DNA from: Ruminococcus flavefaciens | GTDB lineage: Bacteria; Bacillota; Clostridia; Oscillospirales; Ruminococcaceae | DNA: 64,000 nt | Reading direction: 5' to 3' | NCBI GenBank assembly: GCA_023662725.1 | Contig: JAMPIL010000007.1 | Coordinates: 25,474 to 89,473, forward strand | Shown: positions 26,380 to 35,648 of the stretch, in pieces | Position numbering within the stretch: the first letter of the stretch is position 1 | Layout: every line of letters begins with the position of its first letter | The notes under the pieces: model-generated | The model's input: only the letters and a program-made list of their open reading frames with translations | What the model was told of the DNA's origin: nothing | The model's database searches: none | Program-made: the position numbers and the translations under genes

Positions 26380-28920
26380 ATGAAGATCAAAAAAATTGTT
26401 TCTGTTTTTACAATGTTTATGGTTCTCTTAACGATAGTCACATCGTTAAGACCAAATAACGGCAGTGCAGCTGCTATTGACTCTTTAAGTAATAATGTTG
26501 CAAATAATCAAATGCTTATCAATGAAGCAAAAGAACAAGTTGTAAATCAAGATCATACGTCGTTAGTAATGCCAGGAAAGTTTAATATTCTGTATCTTGT
26601 GTTTAGAAATGTTAATGTTAAAAACAACGATAATACTACTACGGCATGGAAAATGAATTCTACTACTGATAAAGCATATATGGATACATGTATTGCAAGT
26701 TTTAAAGAAAACGTTGAAAGGCTTTCAAAATATAATGTAAAATTAAATATAACCACCATTTATATTGATGAATTAATAAATCTGAATGCAAATGTATCCA
26801 TGGATCCTGTAACTGATTACATTAAAGCCAATTATATAGATCAGATGGAATCTATAGATTCTGTTATTGCTTGCTATAAAGGTGAAAATAGTGGCGGTTA
26901 TACAACAAGCGGAATATTTCCTTCATATGGATATTCATGTTACAGAACTGCACTAAATTCATGGGATGCTTCTTTTGCACCTGAAGGTCCAGATATTTCA
27001 ATATATGATATAGGTGTGCCGATTCATGAATGGCTGCACCAGCTTGAGGGATACCGTTCATATCTTGGAATTGATTTTCCAAAGACCCATGGACACTTAA
27101 GTACACTTTATGGCGGAAGTGAACAGTATACCGGATATCAGGATTATGGTGCTAATGGAAGTAGCCGATGCACAGCTTACTATTTGGATTTCTTAGGAGG
27201 AACTGTTTTATACAATAATGATAGCCTTATTGGTATGTATCCAAAAATGTGGAATGTTACACCAACGTCCATGGAGGTCGGCAGATACTATATCAAAAAT
27301 GTTGCTACTGGTAATTATCTTGATTATGATTCATCAGTGCCTATTACTCAGGAGACTGTTGCAATACAAACCTCTTTTGTCACAGGTAAAAAATCACAGC
27401 AATGGATACTTACAACTTCATCAAATAACGGATATGTCAAAATTCAGCCGGTTTCCAATAAGTCAAGATATGTAACTGAATGGGGCAATAACGTAAAAAT
27501 GTGGGGATATTATAATAATGACGTTCATGACTGGAAATTTACTATGAATTCTGACGGAACGTATAAAATTAGTCCGAAGAGTAATTCTAATTTGGCATTG
27601 TGTCTGAACAATAGTACAGCAACTGCAACGCTTGCAGCTACATCGACAAACTCAAATCAAAAATGGGAGCTTGTTGAAATTCCCAAAATTGAAAGCGGCG
27701 TTTCTTATACTATAAAAAATGCAGCTACAGGAAAATATTTTGACTATACTCCTTCAGAACAAGCGGTACCGTTAAAACAGCGAGATACCTTTAACACAAA
27801 ATCTGCGCAGCAATGGAAGATTAATTATACAGGAAATGGTTTATATAAAATCAATCCTGCAACAGATTCTCAAAAGTATATAAGTGCAATAAATAATGAT
27901 GTAGAAATGTGGGGATGGTACGCCACAGAATATCATGACTGGGAAATTTCTTTAAATAGCGATGGTACTTTTAAAATCAGTCCTTACAAAAGATCATCAT
28001 TAGCAATGACTGTAACCAGTTCTACAGAAAATGTAACGCTAGCAACATATTCATCTTCGGACAGCAAACAAAAATGGATATTAGAAGAGGTTCCTAAAGT
28101 AAGAAGCAGTACTTATCGTTTTAAGAATTTAACAAGTGGCAAATATCTTGATTATGATTCTACGATTCCAATTTCGCAGGAAACATCTGTGGTACAAAAT
28201 ACGCTTTCCTCTTCAAAAACATCTCAGCAATGGAATGTTACTGAATTGGAAAATGGTTTTTACAGAATTAAACCAGTATCTGATTCGGCACGTTATCTAA
28301 GCGCATGGTATAATCCTGTAATGTGGGGATATTATTCTTATTCTCCTGAACAGCATGACTGGCTGTTCATTCCGAATTATGACGGAACATATAGCCTTTC
28401 GCCTGCAATGTATTCGTCCAAAGTTATAAGCATAGCTAATACTACTGGCTCAACTGCAACTTTGGAAACATATTCAGCTTCGAATAAAAATCAAAAATGG
28501 ATATTGGAGGAAGTTAGTCCCACTATTAAAGAAGGCGTTTATTATTTTAAAAATTTATCATCCAATAAGTATCTGAAAAATTATAATAATACATTAAATC
28601 AATCCTACCTTGAGTTAACCCAAAAAGAGTATAATTATAAGCTAGCCGAAAATCAGCAGTGGAGAATTAGTTCGATTGGAAATGGAAATTTTAAAATTTG
28701 CCCTGTAAATGATTCGACAAAGTTTTGGATTGTAAGTGGCAACAGTATTATAATAGGAAGTTCATCAAATTCGTGGAAATTTGTTTTAAACAATGATGGA
28801 ACATTTAAAATTCAAAATTCGAGCAAATATCTTGAGAGTACTCTTTCAGGTGCGTTATCTTTAAAGGCGTATTCAGATTCGGATAATCAGAAATGGACGC
28901 TTGTTTATCTTCATGAATAA
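26380..28920 (+). CDS. second secreted HEXXH metallopeptidase with ricin-type lectin repeats
   Basis: AGGAGG lies 8 bases before the ATG, and a signal peptide covers residues 1-32. The peptidase domain has HEWLH (His216, Glu217, His220), preceded by YDIGVPI and followed by QLEGYRSYLG. From about residue 305 to 846 four to five ricin-type repeats carry QQWILTT, QKWELVE, QQWKINY, QKWILEE and QQWNVTE, with a recurring GKYLDYDS element. The peptidase domain has little in common with that of the upstream gene apart from the motif, so the pair look like different peptidases given the same lectin tail. It sits 113 bases downstream with no evident terminator between, so it probably shares the upstream promoter. 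Confidence 0.8.
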   Translation: MKIKKIVSVFTMFMVLLTIVTSLRPNNGSAAAIDSLSNNVANNQMLINEAKEQVVNQDHTSLVMPGKFNILYLVFRNVNVKNNDNTTTAWKMNSTTDKAYMDTCIASFKENVERLSKYNVKLNITTIYIDELINLNANVSMDPVTDYIKANYIDQMESIDSVIACYKGENSGGYTTSGIFPSYGYSCYRTALNSWDASFAPEGPDISIYDIGVPIHEWLHQLEGYRSYLGIDFPKTHGHLSTLYGGSEQYTGYQDYGANGSSRCTAYYLDFLGGTVLYNNDSLIGMYPKMWNVTPTSMEVGRYYIKNVATGNYLDYDSSVPITQETVAIQTSFVTGKKSQQWILTTSSNNGYVKIQPVSNKSRYVTEWGNNVKMWGYYNNDVHDWKFTMNSDGTYKISPKSNSNLALCLNNSTATATLAATSTNSNQKWELVEIPKIESGVSYTIKNAATGKYFDYTPSEQAVPLKQRDTFNTKSAQQWKINYTGNGLYKINPATDSQKYISAINNDVEMWGWYATEYHDWEISLNSDGTFKISPYKRSSLAMTVTSSTENVTLATYSSSDSKQKWILEEVPKVRSSTYRFKNLTSGKYLDYDSTIPISQETSVVQNTLSSSKTSQQWNVTELENGFYRIKPVSDSARYLSAWYNPVMWGYYSYSPEQHDWLFIPNYDGTYSLSPAMYSSKVISIANTTGSTATLETYSASNKNQKWILEEVSPTIKEGVYYFKNLSSNKYLKNYNNTLNQSYLELTQKEYNYKLAENQQWRISSIGNGNFKICPVNDSTKFWIVSGNSIIIGSSSNSWKFVLNNDGTFKIQNSSKYLESTLSGALSLKAYSDSDNQKWTLVYLHE

Positions 28921-29042
28921 AGCTATTGATTAGATATTATATAAGAAAGTTAATTGAACTGAAAAGTAAACGTTTAACCAAATAATTACTAATAATTGAG
29001 TAAAAATACACATCTACTAAAATTTTTAAAGATGATAAACTT

Positions 29043-29084
29043 AACACCATCTGAACTTCAAAGTTTAGATGGTGTTATTTATTT
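29043..29084 (+). terminator. intrinsic terminator after the metallopeptidases
   Basis: AACACCATCT pairs with AGATGGTGTT; the 14-base loop can add ACTT/AAGT. A T-rich stretch follows, and the hairpin could work in either direction. Confidence 0.75.
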
Positions 29085-29180
29085 GTCAGCATTTGTTTTT
29101 ACTACTCGTTAATTTATAATCATATAACAAGAGTATACAGCCTGATATTACTACATACTTTCAGTTTTTATTATTCAAAC

Positions 29181-29215
29181 CAGTCGATACATAAAAGTGT
29201 ATCGGCTGATTTTTG
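29181..29215 (+). terminator. hairpin with T-run
   Basis: AGTCGATAC pairs with GTATCGGCT (one G-T pair) over a short loop and is followed by GATTTTTG. It directly precedes the AAATCGTT promoter-like motif, the same arrangement seen at 35604-35671. Confidence 0.65.
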
Positions 29216-29222
29216 CTATATA

Positions 29223-29246
29223 GAAATCGTTATTATTTATATATAG
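29223..29246 (+). promoter_or_regulatory. recurrent AAATCGTTATTAT motif, copy 3
   Basis: AAATCGTTATTATTTATATA lies about 40 bases before the next start codon and just after a terminator hairpin. It matches copies at 18951, 19269 and 35649, which supports a common promoter type for the phage-like block. Confidence 0.45.
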
Positions 29247-29262
29247 TGATTTGAAAAGGAGC

Positions 29263-29619
29263 ATGATGGTTGTGGATACAAAATAACAGATATTGAAAAG
29301 ATATTTTTCAAAAGAGTTTATCTCTAAAATGCAAAATGCTATGGTTATGTCACATTATAAGTACGACTGGTGTTCTCAAACATATCCTGAATTAGCACAG
29401 GCCTATAAAAGCATTGAGGAACGTTTGGATCTGTATAAGAAAACACATAATACAGAATATCTTATAGATATTGCTAATTTTGCAATGATTGAATTCAAAC
29501 ATCCCTCATTTAAAGATGCTAAGTATATAGCTAATGACAGTAATGCATCACCTGGCTTAAAATATGGGATTTCATATAAGGAAATGATGGAGAAATTTAA
29601 AAATGGAAATCATTTTTAA
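29263..29619 (+). pseudogene. small phage-like protein with an early in-frame stop
   Basis: AAAAGGAGC precedes an ATG at 29263 that gives MMVVDTK and then a TAA at 29284. The same frame continues openly for 111 more codons (ILKRYFSKEFISKMQNAMV, HYKYDWCSQTYPELAQAY) to 29619. No good start site exists after the stop except a TTG at 29293 without a ribosome site, so I read this as one gene with a nonsense change. The helical protein is not recognised. It overlaps the methyltransferase gene by 17 bases. Confidence 0.55.
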
Positions 29620-30778
29620 TAATGAGAAGGGTAAAATAATTCACGGTGATAATATTGCAGTACTTGGTGAATTAAATGAAGCATCTGTAGACAGTTGTAT
29701 ATCTGATTTTCCGTATGCAATTGAATTTATGGGAAAGAATTGGGATTCAGCCAAATGCTGGAATCAGAGCAAGGGTATACACGGTCAGTTTCCCGGAACC
29801 GGATATTCAGGTAAGAAGAGACCAGCATTTTATGCTAATTCACATGAGGATAAACTTATATTCTATGATTGGTACCTTAAGCGTGCAGAATTGTTGTTTA
29901 AGGTTCTAAAGCCTGGTGGATATGCGGCAATATTTGGTCATCCTAAGCCCAATCACAGACTGAAATGTGCTTTTGAGGATGCAGGATTTAAGATTGTTGA
30001 GGAGATAGATTGGATTTATTCTACAGGTATGCCTAAGAATCAGGACATTGGAAAACTGTTTGAGCAATCAGGAAACACCACAATGACTGAACAATATGCA
30101 GGATATAAAACAGCAGGATTGAAGTCTGCACATGAATCAATCACGATCTTTCAGAACCCTCTTGAAGGTACATATATTCAGAATATAGAAAAATATGGAT
30201 GCGGAGCAATGAATATTGACACTTGCCGAGTACCGTTTAAAAATGAGCAGGATATTCAAACAGCAAAAGCCAAAACCCATTTTACAGAAGCATCTGATCA
30301 CAGTCGTGGGTTCGGCAATGGTACCGATATTTACGGAGATGCTAATACTCCATTGGAGCAGTCACACGGAGCTTATCAGGATAAGACTAATGCGGATTAT
30401 ATGAATGATTCGCTTGGTGGATATGGTGATATAGGTTGTGTAAGCAGATACTTCCCAATCATAAAATATTGTCCTAAAGTTGCACCTCATGAACGTCAAC
30501 TTCCAAATAGAGAAAGAAATCCTCATGTTACAGTAAAACCTGTAGAATTAATTAAGTGGCTAATCAAGCTGCTAACACCGATTGACGGAACAACTATTGA
30601 TGTAATAGCAGGGAGTTGTACTCATGCAGTTGCTTGTGAAGAGCTGAACAGAGAGTGCAGATATAATCTGAGATGTGTAGACATTGAATTGATGAATACA
30701 GAATCAGATCCGTACTGCGATATTGGCAAACAACGTGTAGAAGCTGTAAACTGCGGTAAACCGAAGAAGTTGTTTTAA
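29603..30778 (+). CDS. beta-class DNA methyltransferase (N4/N6 type), motif-divergent
   Basis: The 391-residue protein has the permuted beta-class order: the catalytic motif comes first (SDFPYAIEFMGKNWD, near residue 35) and the AdoMet-binding motif last (TTIDVIAGSCTHAVACEEL, near residue 335). LKPGGYAAIFGHPK near residue 103 is motif V-VI. The usual DPPY reads DFPY here and the glycine-rich FxGxG reads AGSC, both departures at key positions, so activity is uncertain. Between the motifs is a long target-recognition-like segment. Phage enzymes of this family methylate adenine or cytosine in host-like sites. It is translated from an ATG inside the preceding gene. Confidence 0.75.
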   Translation: MEIIFNNEKGKIIHGDNIAVLGELNEASVDSCISDFPYAIEFMGKNWDSAKCWNQSKGIHGQFPGTGYSGKKRPAFYANSHEDKLIFYDWYLKRAELLFKVLKPGGYAAIFGHPKPNHRLKCAFEDAGFKIVEEIDWIYSTGMPKNQDIGKLFEQSGNTTMTEQYAGYKTAGLKSAHESITIFQNPLEGTYIQNIEKYGCGAMNIDTCRVPFKNEQDIQTAKAKTHFTEASDHSRGFGNGTDIYGDANTPLEQSHGAYQDKTNADYMNDSLGGYGDIGCVSRYFPIIKYCPKVAPHERQLPNRERNPHVTVKPVELIKWLIKLLTPIDGTTIDVIAGSCTHAVACEELNRECRYNLRCVDIELMNTESDPYCDIGKQRVEAVNCGKPKKLF

Positions 30779-30792
30779 AGGAGCATAAAATT

Positions 30793-30960
30793 ATGTGCGT
30801 TAAATCCTGTGATTGTAATAATTGTCTTAAAACAAAGACCTGCACTGACTGTGAATATAGTCAGTATGTAGAAAAATTCATTAATATCAAGTGTAATAGT
30901 AATGGTGTACAGGGGTGCCCTTTTAAATTAACACTCAAAAATCAGTTATCAAGGAGCTGA
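30793..30960 (+). CDS. small Cys-rich protein, 55 residues
   Basis: AAAGGAG lies 10 bases before the ATG. The protein has nine cysteines, in patterns such as CDCNNC, CTDC and NGVQGCPF, suggesting two small metal-binding knuckles. It ends 3 bases before the radical SAM gene and its last codons contain that gene's AAGGAG ribosome site, so the two are translationally coupled. It could be a zinc protein or a partner of the radical SAM enzyme. No family is recognised. Confidence 0.6.
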   Translation: MCVKSCDCNNCLKTKTCTDCEYSQYVEKFINIKCNSNGVQGCPFKLTLKNQLSRS

Positions 30961-30963
30961 CTG

Positions 30964-32136
30964 ATGAAAGTAGCAATAATTGATGCAGATCTTATCTGCA
31001 GAAAGAATCATAGATTTCCAAATCTTGCTTGTATGAAGATATCATCATATTGGAAACAGCAAGGTGCAGATGTAGAATTGAAACTTGATTACCAAAATCT
31101 CAACACATATGACCTTGTTAGTATTTCAAAGGTATTTTTAGATACCGTTATACCTGGTGAACCACCCTTCAGATTTATGAAAAATGAAAAGCAGATACAT
31201 GAGTTCTATAAAAACAATCGGATTTTGAATCTACCCAATGTCCAATACGGCGGTACTGGATTCTACTACGATAAAGCACCAAAACTTCCAGATGAGATTG
31301 AACATATAATGCCTGATTATCATTTATATGATTCTTGGGTGCATCAACAACTTGATTCTGGTATTAATCGAAACGCACTCACCTATTACCTTGATTGGTC
31401 AATCGGCTTTACAACAAGGGGATGTATCAGAAAATGTCAGTTCTGTGTGAACCGCAATTACAGCAAATGTTCTGCTCATAGCCGCCTTAAAGAGTTTGTG
31501 GATCAGGATAGGCCTTATATTTGCCTTTTAGATGATAATGTATTTTCCTGCTCGGAATGGAAAGCTATATTTGATTCCCTCAATCAAAGTGGAAAACGGT
31601 ATCAGTTTAAGCAGGGTCTTGATGAACGTCTGCTCACTGATGAAAAGTGTGACTACCTGTTCAGCAAATCAAACTGGATCGGTGATAGAATCTTCGCCTT
31701 TGACAACATTGAAGATAAGGACGTTATCATAGACAAGCTACAAATGATACGCAGACATACTGATGCAATCGTTAAGTTCTATGTATTCTGCGGATTTAAT
31801 CACGATAATCCCGGAAAGTATGATATAGATTTCTATCACAAAGACATTCATGACCTTATGGAAAGAATCAGAATCCTCATGACATATAACTGTCTGCCAT
31901 ATATTATGCGGTATAAGGATTATCAGAAAAGTCCATACAAAGGATTTTATAACGCTACAAGTTGGTGGTGCAATCAGCCTGCATTCTTTAAGAAAACAAG
32001 CTTTCGTGAGTTCTGTGAAAGCAATCAAAAGAGAGTTAAGGGAGAGTGTGTAGCGGTGCAGTATCTCAATAAGGTAGAAAGTGACTTTCCAGACATTGCA
32101 GAACAGTACTTCGATTTGAAATGGAGTGATGTATAA
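30964..32136 (+). CDS. radical SAM protein of phage type
   Basis: The 390-residue protein opens with a B12-domain-like Rossmann start (VAIIDADLICRKNHRFPNLA, YDLVSISKVF) without a clear cobalamin His. It carries a radical SAM cluster motif CIRKCQFC (near residue 155) followed by NRNYSKC, and downstream LLDDNVF and LDERLLT strands of the barrel. Such enzymes appear in large clostridial phages and plasmids, but their substrate is unknown. The next gene, a PP-loop protein, overlaps its stop by one base, so the two probably act together, perhaps in nucleic-acid base modification. The role is inferred from context only. Confidence 0.75.
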   Translation: MKVAIIDADLICRKNHRFPNLACMKISSYWKQQGADVELKLDYQNLNTYDLVSISKVFLDTVIPGEPPFRFMKNEKQIHEFYKNNRILNLPNVQYGGTGFYYDKAPKLPDEIEHIMPDYHLYDSWVHQQLDSGINRNALTYYLDWSIGFTTRGCIRKCQFCVNRNYSKCSAHSRLKEFVDQDRPYICLLDDNVFSCSEWKAIFDSLNQSGKRYQFKQGLDERLLTDEKCDYLFSKSNWIGDRIFAFDNIEDKDVIIDKLQMIRRHTDAIVKFYVFCGFNHDNPGKYDIDFYHKDIHDLMERIRILMTYNCLPYIMRYKDYQKSPYKGFYNATSWWCNQPAFFKKTSFREFCESNQKRVKGECVAVQYLNKVESDFPDIAEQYFDLKWSDV

Positions 32137-33192
32137 TGAAACATTATATAAGTGATTTACATCAGATGCAATCATTACTCCTCAGTGCCAAAATAAGCAT
32201 GACACAGAGACGTATTATAGATTGGTATAATCATTTTTGTGGGGACGTATATTTGAGTTTTAGTGGCGGCAAGGACAGCACTGTACTCAATCACATTATT
32301 CAGAGTATGGGGTATGATATTCCGGCAATGTTTATTGATACTGGCTTAGAATATCCGGAAATAAGGGAGTTTGTCAAGCAATGCAAGGAAAATGGTGAGA
32401 ACATCGAAATCATCAGACCTACTTTGACTTTCCGTCAGGTTATTGAGAAATATGGATACCCTGTGATTTCAAAAGAGGTCAGCCGTAGGTTGCAGTATGC
32501 TAAGAAAGCTATTGCAGAGGGCAGAGAATCTACTCACGGTGACTGTCAGAAACTGTGTGGTCTTGCAGTAGATAAAAACGGAAATAGAAGTCAATTCAAC
32601 TGTGAAAAAATGGAAATTTCTGCTTGATGCACCATTCAAGTGTTCATCAGAATGTTGTACAGTGATGAAAAAGCACCCTGCAAAGAAATATGAAAGAGAA
32701 ACCGAAAGAAATCCGATTTTAGCTACGATGGCTGATGAATCAAGACTAAGGTTAGAAAATTGGATAAAATATGGTTGTAATGCCTTTGAAGGAGGTCGGC
32801 CGATCTCTCAGCCTATGTCATTTTGGACTGAACAAGATGTGTTGCAGTATTTGGTTGAATATAATGTTCCATATGCTTCTGTCTACGGTAAAATCTATCA
32901 GGAGCGGAACGGTACATATAAGATGACAGGTTGTAATCGGACAGGCTGTGTGTTCTGTATGTTTGGCTGCCATCTTGAAAATGACGAGAGCCGTTTTCAG
33001 AAACTCAGTAGAACTCATCCTAAGCTGTACAATTATTGTATGAATGGTGGTGAGGAGGTTGAAGGTGTATGGCATCCAGATAATAACGGTCTTGGACTCG
33101 CAAAGGTTCTTGATTACATAGGGGTTGACTATACACCACATAAGCAGTGGAAATCTAAAAAGCTGTTTAATATTGAACCAAAATCTGATTGA
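32136..33192 (+). pseudogene. PAPS-reductase/PP-loop family protein with a frameshift
   Basis: The frame starts at an ATG overlapping the preceding stop and shows the PP-loop SFSGGKDST near residue 44 and FIDTGLEYPE. One extra A in a six-A run near 32607 breaks the frame. Corrected, it continues KWKFLLDAPFKCSSECCTVM, then a Cys pair in CNRTGCVFCMFGC near residue 268, to 33192. Total corrected length is about 352 residues. Known members activate sulfate or load thiols (PAPS reductase, DndC-type); the cysteines suggest an Fe-S or thiol relay. The single homopolymer change could be a sequencing error, in which case the protein is intact. Confidence 0.7.
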
Positions 33193-33218
33193 CAAAATAG
33201 GTGGAAGTGCGATATAAT
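33189..33218 (+). promoter_or_regulatory. promoter before the metallophosphatase
   Basis: TTGACA and TATAAT are 18 bases apart, overlapping the stop of the PP-loop gene. The -10 lies about 55 bases upstream of the next start codon, which is preceded by GAAAGGA. Confidence 0.65.
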
Positions 33219-33271
33219 TTATATATGTAAGAGGTAATCGGTATATAAATAGCAATAGAAAGGATTAAATT

Positions 33272-33964
33272 ATGGTATATATAACAGGAGATATCCACGG
33301 CAGTATGTATCCGATCTATGAGCTGTGCAATGCACTAAGTCCAACATTTGAAGATGTGGTTGTGATTCTCGGAGATGTAGCTGCAAATTATGATTTGAAC
33401 AGTAGAGATCGACAGTTCAAGCGACAGATGTCAAGATTTCAGCCGACTTTCTTCTGCATTCACGGAAATCATGAGTGCCGACCACAGAACATTGCATCAT
33501 ATAAAGAAAAGCAGTGGAATGGCGGAACTGTAATGTACGAAGAAGAATTTCCGAATATTTTGTTTCCGGTAGATGGTGAGATATTCATGCTTGCAGAAAT
33601 GAAGTGTTTGGTCATCGGCGGTGCATACAGCGTTGACAAGTACTTTAGATTACAAAGAGGTTTAAATTGGTGGGCAGATGAACAGCCCTCAGAGGAGATA
33701 AAAATACGTATAGAAGATCAAATATATAATAATCATATCGATGTTGTATTTTCTCATACTTGTCCATATAAGCACACTCCAATAGAATGCTTTCTGCCTG
33801 GAATTGATCAAAGTACGGTTGACAATAGTACGGAACATTGGCTTGACACAATTGAGGAATCTATTGATTACAAGGCTTGGTATTGCGGTCATTGGCACAT
33901 CAACAAAAGAATTGATAGAATGCATTTCTTATATCATAATGTAGAAAATATGGTTACTTTGTAA
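33272..33964 (+). CDS. calcineurin-like metallophosphoesterase
   Basis: The 230-residue protein shows the full phosphoesterase signature: GDIHG (residue 6), GDVAANYD, GNHECR, later FSHTCP, and a GHWHI close to the end. These Asp, His and Asn residues bind two metal ions. It has no signal peptide and should be cytoplasmic. Phage relatives hydrolyse phosphodiesters or phosphoproteins, and the exact substrate is not predictable. It is transcribed from its own promoter. Confidence 0.85.
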   Translation: MVYITGDIHGSMYPIYELCNALSPTFEDVVVILGDVAANYDLNSRDRQFKRQMSRFQPTFFCIHGNHECRPQNIASYKEKQWNGGTVMYEEEFPNILFPVDGEIFMLAEMKCLVIGGAYSVDKYFRLQRGLNWWADEQPSEEIKIRIEDQIYNNHIDVVFSHTCPYKHTPIECFLPGIDQSTVDNSTEHWLDTIEESIDYKAWYCGHWHINKRIDRMHFLYHNVENMVTL

Positions 33965-33976
33965 ATGGAGGTATAT

Positions 33977-34220
33977 ATGTCAGTATCTGAATCAAAGAAA
34001 CGAGCAAATAAAAAGTATGACAGCAAGGCATATGATCAGATGATGGTTCGTGTTAGAAAGGGGGGATAAGGCAATTATTGCTGCTCATGCTGATAAGTAT
34101 GGTGAAAGTATAAATGCCTTTTTGAAGCGAGCTCTTTATAATCAAATGGAGCTTGAAGCACTGGAATTTCACAACGGATTGAACAAAAATCTGCTCGTAT
34201 GGGGATGTACATGGATATGA
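33977..34220 (+). pseudogene. ribbon-helix-helix-like small protein with a G-run frameshift
   Basis: ATGGAGG precedes the start. The frame reads MSVSESKKRANKKYDSKAYD, then QMMVRVRKG. A run of six G (near 34063) throws the frame off. With one G removed it continues DKAIIAAHADKYGESINAFL and LKRALYNQMELEAL to 34220. The pattern of a short strand (MMVRV) and two helices with ESINAFLKRAL is that of Arc/CopG-type DNA-binding or antitoxin proteins. No toxin gene is visible beside it. Confidence 0.6.
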
Positions 34221-34335
34221 GATATTTCATCAATAGTTTATAGCATAAATTCTATACTTAGTGAGGTGATTAATGAAAATCCATATTTGTAAAAATATTT
34301 TAACGCACGAATTTTTAAGTATACTTCAAAAACTA

Positions 34336-34365
34336 TTGACTTTTACCTGATTTTTGTGGTATACT
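34336..34365 (+). promoter_or_regulatory. promoter before the DUF4143 ATPase
   Basis: TTGACT and TATACT are separated by 18 bases, and the start codon follows 17 bases later with GAGGTGA in between. The compact promoter suggests the ATPase gene is an independent unit. Confidence 0.6.
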
Positions 34366-34382
34366 AAAACAGAGGTGATAGC

Positions 34383-35564
34383 ATGGTTGAGCGTAAGTAT
34401 TATATGGATAAAATCAAGAAATTACAAAATCATCAGATCATCAAAGTGGTGACAGGCGTCAGGAGATGCGGCAAGTCCACATTGCTGAAACAGTTTCAGG
34501 AGTATCTTTTGAAATCCGGTGTGAATTCCGAACAGATTATTGCAATTAACTTTGAAGATGTTGCGAACGAACATCTTCTCGATTATCATGCTTTACATGA
34601 CTATGTAATTGAACATTTGCAGGCTGGTAAGATGACCTATATCTTCCTTGATGAAATACAGGCTGTTCCAGATTTCCAGAAGGCTGTGGATTCATTGTTT
34701 ATCCGTGAGCAAACGGACATCTATATAACTGGTTCCAATGCGCATATGCTGTCCGGTGAACTTGCAACGCTGCTTTCCGGCAGATGTATTGAAATTCCGA
34801 TGCTGCCATTATCATTTGCAGAATATCTTGAATTATCCAGCCTTGATAAACGCACGGCGTGGCAAAACTATTTTCAATACGGCGGTTTCCCCTATGCTGT
34901 TCAGATAACGGATGCTGAAATCAGAGCTGATTATCTTCTTGGCATTTATCACACGGTATTGCTTAAGGATGTAGCAGAAAGAAAGCGTATCAATGACATA
35001 AGGTTGCTGGAAAGTGTTGTAAAATTTCTGTTTGACAACATCGGTAATATTGTTTCTTCCAAGAAGATTGCAGACAGCCTGACTTCATTTGGCAGAAAAA
35101 CAACCCCTATAACGGCAGAAAACTATGTCACTGCACTGACAGATGCTTTTATTCTGTACAAGGCAGAACGGTATGATGTGCAGGGTAAACAACATTTAAA
35201 ATCACTTGAAAAATATTACGCTGTGGATATGGGGCTTCGTTGTTTGCTGCTTGGCAACCGCAGACAGGACATCGGTCATATCCTTGAAAACATCGTCTAT
35301 CTGGAACTGATACGCCGTGGCTATAAGGTGAGCATCGGCAAGGTTGGTGACTTAGAAATTGATTTTGTTGCAGAGCACAACGGCGAAAAGATATATTATC
35401 AAGTATCTGCAACCGTAATCAATGAGGAAACCTTTGAACGAGAAATCACACCGCTGAAACGTGTGCATGATAACTACCCCAAATACATCATCACAATGGA
35501 CGAACTTCCCATGGATGAAGAAGGTATCAAGATTATCAATGTAATTGATTTCTTATTGCAATAA
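34383..35564 (+). CDS. AAA-family ATPase with DUF4143 domain
   Basis: The 393-residue protein has a Walker A GVRRCGKST near residue 26, Walker B-like IFLDEIQ near residue 89 and a sensor segment YITGSNAHML. The LSGRCIEIPMLPLSFAEYLE block that follows is typical of the AAA_14/DUF4143 family. The C-terminal half carries a restriction-endonuclease-like fold signature (LEIDFVAEHNGEKIYYQVSA), whose Asp and Glu-Gln-Lys-like residues suggest nuclease ancestry. It is cytoplasmic. Such ATPases are very common in gut bacteria and their role is not settled. Unlike its neighbours it has its own promoter and terminator and no coding lesions, so it may be a later insertion. Confidence 0.85.
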   Translation: MVERKYYMDKIKKLQNHQIIKVVTGVRRCGKSTLLKQFQEYLLKSGVNSEQIIAINFEDVANEHLLDYHALHDYVIEHLQAGKMTYIFLDEIQAVPDFQKAVDSLFIREQTDIYITGSNAHMLSGELATLLSGRCIEIPMLPLSFAEYLELSSLDKRTAWQNYFQYGGFPYAVQITDAEIRADYLLGIYHTVLLKDVAERKRINDIRLLESVVKFLFDNIGNIVSSKKIADSLTSFGRKTTPITAENYVTALTDAFILYKAERYDVQGKQHLKSLEKYYAVDMGLRCLLLGNRRQDIGHILENIVYLELIRRGYKVSIGKVGDLEIDFVAEHNGEKIYYQVSATVINEETFEREITPLKRVHDNYPKYIITMDELPMDEEGIKIINVIDFLLQ

Positions 35565-35603
35565 TCTGGTATATCTGATTTTAGACAATTGAATAATTTT
35601 TAT

Positions 35604-35641
35604 AAGCCGTACCGATGCCCAGTCATTGGTACGGCTTTCTT
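35604..35641 (+). terminator. intrinsic terminator after the ATPase gene
   Basis: AAGCCGTACC pairs perfectly with GGTACGGCTT over a 14-base loop, followed by TCTT. The recurrent AAATCGTT motif starts 12 bases later. Confidence 0.75.
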
Positions 35642-35648
35642 ATTACCC

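Larger units (their letters stand above)
28921..29262 (+). other. intergenic region with two terminator-like hairpins
   Basis: The gap holds a 10-bp hairpin (29043-29076) and a second stem (29182-29209), each followed by T-rich sequence, and then a copy of the recurrent AAATCGTT motif. I see no open frame or RNA gene in the first 120 bases. Confidence 0.6.

Noticed and set aside
33977-34220. Toxin-antitoxin pair with the DUF4143 ATPase as toxin
   Set aside because: The ATPase has its own promoter 116 bases later and is not a known toxin partner of ribbon-helix-helix proteins.
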